A DNA stretch of 64,000 bases from Leisingera sp. ANG1 (GTDB lineage Bacteria > Pseudomonadota > Alphaproteobacteria > Rhodobacterales > Rhodobacteraceae): assembly GCF_000203975.2 (NCBI RefSeq), contig NZ_AFCF02000006.1, forward strand, positions 310,001 through 374,000. Direction: 5' to 3'. Below the pieces are notes generated by a model, which was given only the letters and a program-made list of their open reading frames with translations, did not search any database and was not told the origin of the DNA. The stretch's first letter is position 1, and the number at the start of each line of letters is the position of its first letter. Shown here in pieces: positions 62,466 to 64,000 of the stretch. A program made the translations under genes and the position numbers.

Positions 62466-63775
62466 CAGTCTCTCCGGTAGACAGGCTCACCTGCCACATA
62501 TGTCGCTTCGACCCGGCCCTGCATCCGCTGGCCGTCATAGGGTGTGTTCTGCGATTTCGAGCGCAGCTTGAAGCGATCCAGCACAAACGGAACGTCCGCA
62601 TCAAACAGCACCAGATCGGCAGGCGCACCTGCCGCCAGGCGGCCGCTGTCCAGCCCCAGCCGCCGGGCTGGGTTCAGCGACATTGCACGGAACAGGGCTG
62701 GCAGGTCCAGCAGCTCCGCATGGTAGAGGCGCAGCGCTGCAGGCAGCAGCGTTTCCAGCGCCACCGCGCCGGCCGCAGCTTCCTCAAACGGCAGGCGCTT
62801 GCTTTCCTCATCCTGCGGCGTGTGCATGGAGGAGATGATGTCGATCAGCCCGGTCCGCACCGCCTCAACCACTGCCAGCCGGTCATCCTCGGAACGCAAC
62901 GGCGGCTTCACCTTGAAGAAACTGCGGTAGCCTGCCACGTCCAGCTCATTGAGCGTCAAGTGATGGATCGAGGTACCTGCAGTGATGTCCAGCCCATTGG
63001 CCTTGGCGCGCTCCAGCGCGGGCAGGGCGCGCGCGGTGGTGATCTGGTCGGCGTGGTATTTCGCACCGGTCATTTCCAAGAGCGCAATATCGCGGTCCAG
63101 CCCCATCCGTTCCGCCATCGGGGAAACAGCCGGCAGTCCGTAGAGCGCTGCGAACTTGCCGCTGGTGGCGGCAGCGCCCTTGCTCAGAACCGGTTCTTGC
63201 GGGTGGGCGATGACCAGCGCGCCGCAAGACCGCGCATAGGTCAGGGCCCGCTGGAACACTTTGGTGTTGCTGACCACATGGTCGCAATCGGAAAACGCCA
63301 CCGCGCCGGCATCCATCAGAAAGCCGATCTCGGTCATTTCGCGGCCTTCGCGTCCCTTGGTCAGTGCCGCCATTGGCAACACGTTAACCGGCGCATCTGC
63401 CTGGGCGCGCCGGGTGACAAACTCCAGCGTCTCCGGGCTGTCAATCGCGGGTGTGGTATCGGGACGGGTGACGATGGTTGTGACACCGCCCGCCGCCGCT
63501 GCCAGTCCTGCGGATTTGTAGCTTTCCTTATGACGCTCGCCCGGCTCGCAGACCTTGACGCCAATGTCGACAATGCCCGGCGCCAGGCATTTGCCGCCGC
63601 AATTCACCTCGGTCACATCTTCCGGCGTGAGGCCATGCGCGCGCAGCATCCGGGCGGAATCGGCAGCATCCTTTTCAACCGCTGCGATCCGCCCGTCCCG
63701 CACGAGAACCGCGCCCGGCGTGTCGGTGCCTGCCTCGGGATCGATCAGGCGGGCGTTGATAAAGAGAGTGCTCAT
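62465..63775 (-). CDS. Dihydroorotase-like protein, probably non-catalytic
   Basis: A 436-aa amidohydrolase-fold protein of the type I dihydroorotase family. The metal-binding HxH of active enzymes (as in DxHxH) is replaced: the segment reads GIVDIGVKVCEPGE, with Gly72 and Lys74 at the histidine positions. The substrate arginine-asparagine motif is RPDTTPAI, and the terminal catalytic Asp region is SSMHTPQDEE. Such pseudo-dihydroorotases in pseudomonads and others assemble with aspartate transcarbamoylase (PyrB) as structural subunits. pyrB probably lies just beyond the right edge. It overlaps its neighbours on both sides. Confidence 0.85.
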   Translation of the reverse strand: MSTLFINARLIDPEAGTDTPGAVLVRDGRIAAVEKDAADSARMLRAHGLTPEDVTEVNCGGKCLAPGIVDIGVKVCEPGERHKESYKSAGLAAAAGGVTTIVTRPDTTPAIDSPETLEFVTRRAQADAPVNVLPMAALTKGREGREMTEIGFLMDAGAVAFSDCDHVVSNTKVFQRALTYARSCGALVIAHPQEPVLSKGAAATSGKFAALYGLPAVSPMAERMGLDRDIALLEMTGAKYHADQITTARALPALERAKANGLDITAGTSIHHLTLNELDVAGYRSFFKVKPPLRSEDDRLAVVEAVRTGLIDIISSMHTPQDEESKRLPFEEAAAGAVALETLLPAALRLYHAELLDLPALFRAMSLNPARRLGLDSGRLAAGAPADLVLFDADVPFVLDRFKLRSKSQNTPYDGQRMQGRVEATYVAGEPVYRRD

Positions 63776-64000
63776 GCCTTGGCTCTTTCGATTGCGTTTT
63801 GGGTCGCGGCCGGGTCGGCCTGGTATTTGATCAGGTGCTTGTCGCCGCCTTTGGTGACGACCTGCACATAGCTGCCCATGGTTTTGACAGCTTCGATTTG
63901 GGAGACCGGCACCGAACGCCCTGCCGGGCCGGAGAGGGTCTCTTGTGTCAGTGTCCAGACCACCGCCAGTTCCTCGCTGGCCATGTACCAGCCGCGCAAG
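63772..64000 (-). CDS. C-terminal part of a probable PH-like-domain membrane protein (5' end cut)
   Basis: The gene enters from the right edge; only about 75 residues are visible. They contain RGWYMASEELAVVWTLT, then SVPVSQIEAVKTMGSYVQVV and GGDKHLIKYQAD, a pattern like a bacterial PH-type (YdbT/YokE) beta domain following membrane helices. Its TGA overlaps the dihydroorotase-like ATG by four bases, so it is part of the same operon. The true start is outside the window. Confidence 0.6.
   Translation of the reverse strand, partial: LRGWYMASEELAVVWTLTQETLSGPAGRSVPVSQIEAVKTMGSYVQVVTKGGDKHLIKYQADPAATQNAIERAKA

Overview
The window is GC-rich chromosomal DNA from an alphaproteobacterium, almost certainly the roseobacter group of Rhodobacteraceae (Leisingera, Phaeobacter or Ruegeria-like). 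This rests on family and gene-order recognition: irr next to fabA-fabB-fabI, a ccoGHIS block behind an FNR-type box, uvrC with pgsA-moaD-moaE downstream, plsY-pyrC linkage, a fused indolepyruvate:ferredoxin oxidoreductase with a divergent Lrp regulator, and a pobR/pobA pair. No database search was run. I see no rRNA, tRNA, CRISPR array, insertion sequence or prophage; the region looks like stable core chromosome.

Left part (1-18 kb): a TetR regulator, the indolepyruvate oxidoreductase/Lrp pair, a DUF3307 membrane protein, a very large ABC-exporter-like protein with a degenerate ATPase domain and a C-terminal cyclic-nucleotide-binding domain, an FAH-family hydrolase, an ArsR regulator of the persulfide-sensing type, a zinc alcohol dehydrogenase, a leftward pcaD-esterase-pcaB cluster of the beta-ketoadipate pathway, an endonuclease/exonuclease/phosphatase-fold protein, and a leftward HAD dehalogenase, hydrolase and threonine dehydratase-like operon.

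Middle (18-40 kb): FKBP isomerase, the unsaturated fatty-acid operon fabA-fabB-fabI divergent from irr, a LysR/phytanoyl-CoA dioxygenase pair, a radical SAM/SPASM protein, ccoG-ccoH-ccoI-ccoS for cbb3 oxidase maturation, a D,D-carboxypeptidase with a SPOR-like tail, clpS, an RsmC-like methyltransferase, and a heme cluster (hemF, hemC, hemE) with a lipoprotein GH25 muramidase and a 55-aa small gene.

Right part (40-64 kb): a CaiB-type CoA transferase, pobR/pobA, an NAD(P)-binding oxidoreductase behind a tandem palindromic operator, a CoxG-like protein, an ABC-2 exporter, an S49 protease - zinc ribbon - Na/Ca antiporter operon, a pteridine-reductase-like SDR, uvrC, a DUF922 metallopeptidase-like protein, pgsA-moaD-moaE, an OmpA/BON-like protein with a coiled-coil partner, ubiA/rsmE, gshA, small membrane and exported proteins, and an overlapping leftward operon with a non-catalytic dihydroorotase and plsY.

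The observations I consider most worth following are: (i) the 1,013-aa ABC-like protein that has lost the Walker A lysine, the catalytic glutamate and the H-loop histidine; (ii) two families of short intergenic elements that always sit just downstream of a gene and point in that gene's direction; (iii) a tandem copy of a near-perfect TCTTGA-N2-TCAAGA operator; (iv) other enzymes with replaced catalytic residues (an SDR lacking its lysine beside hemF, and a dihydroorotase lacking its HxH).
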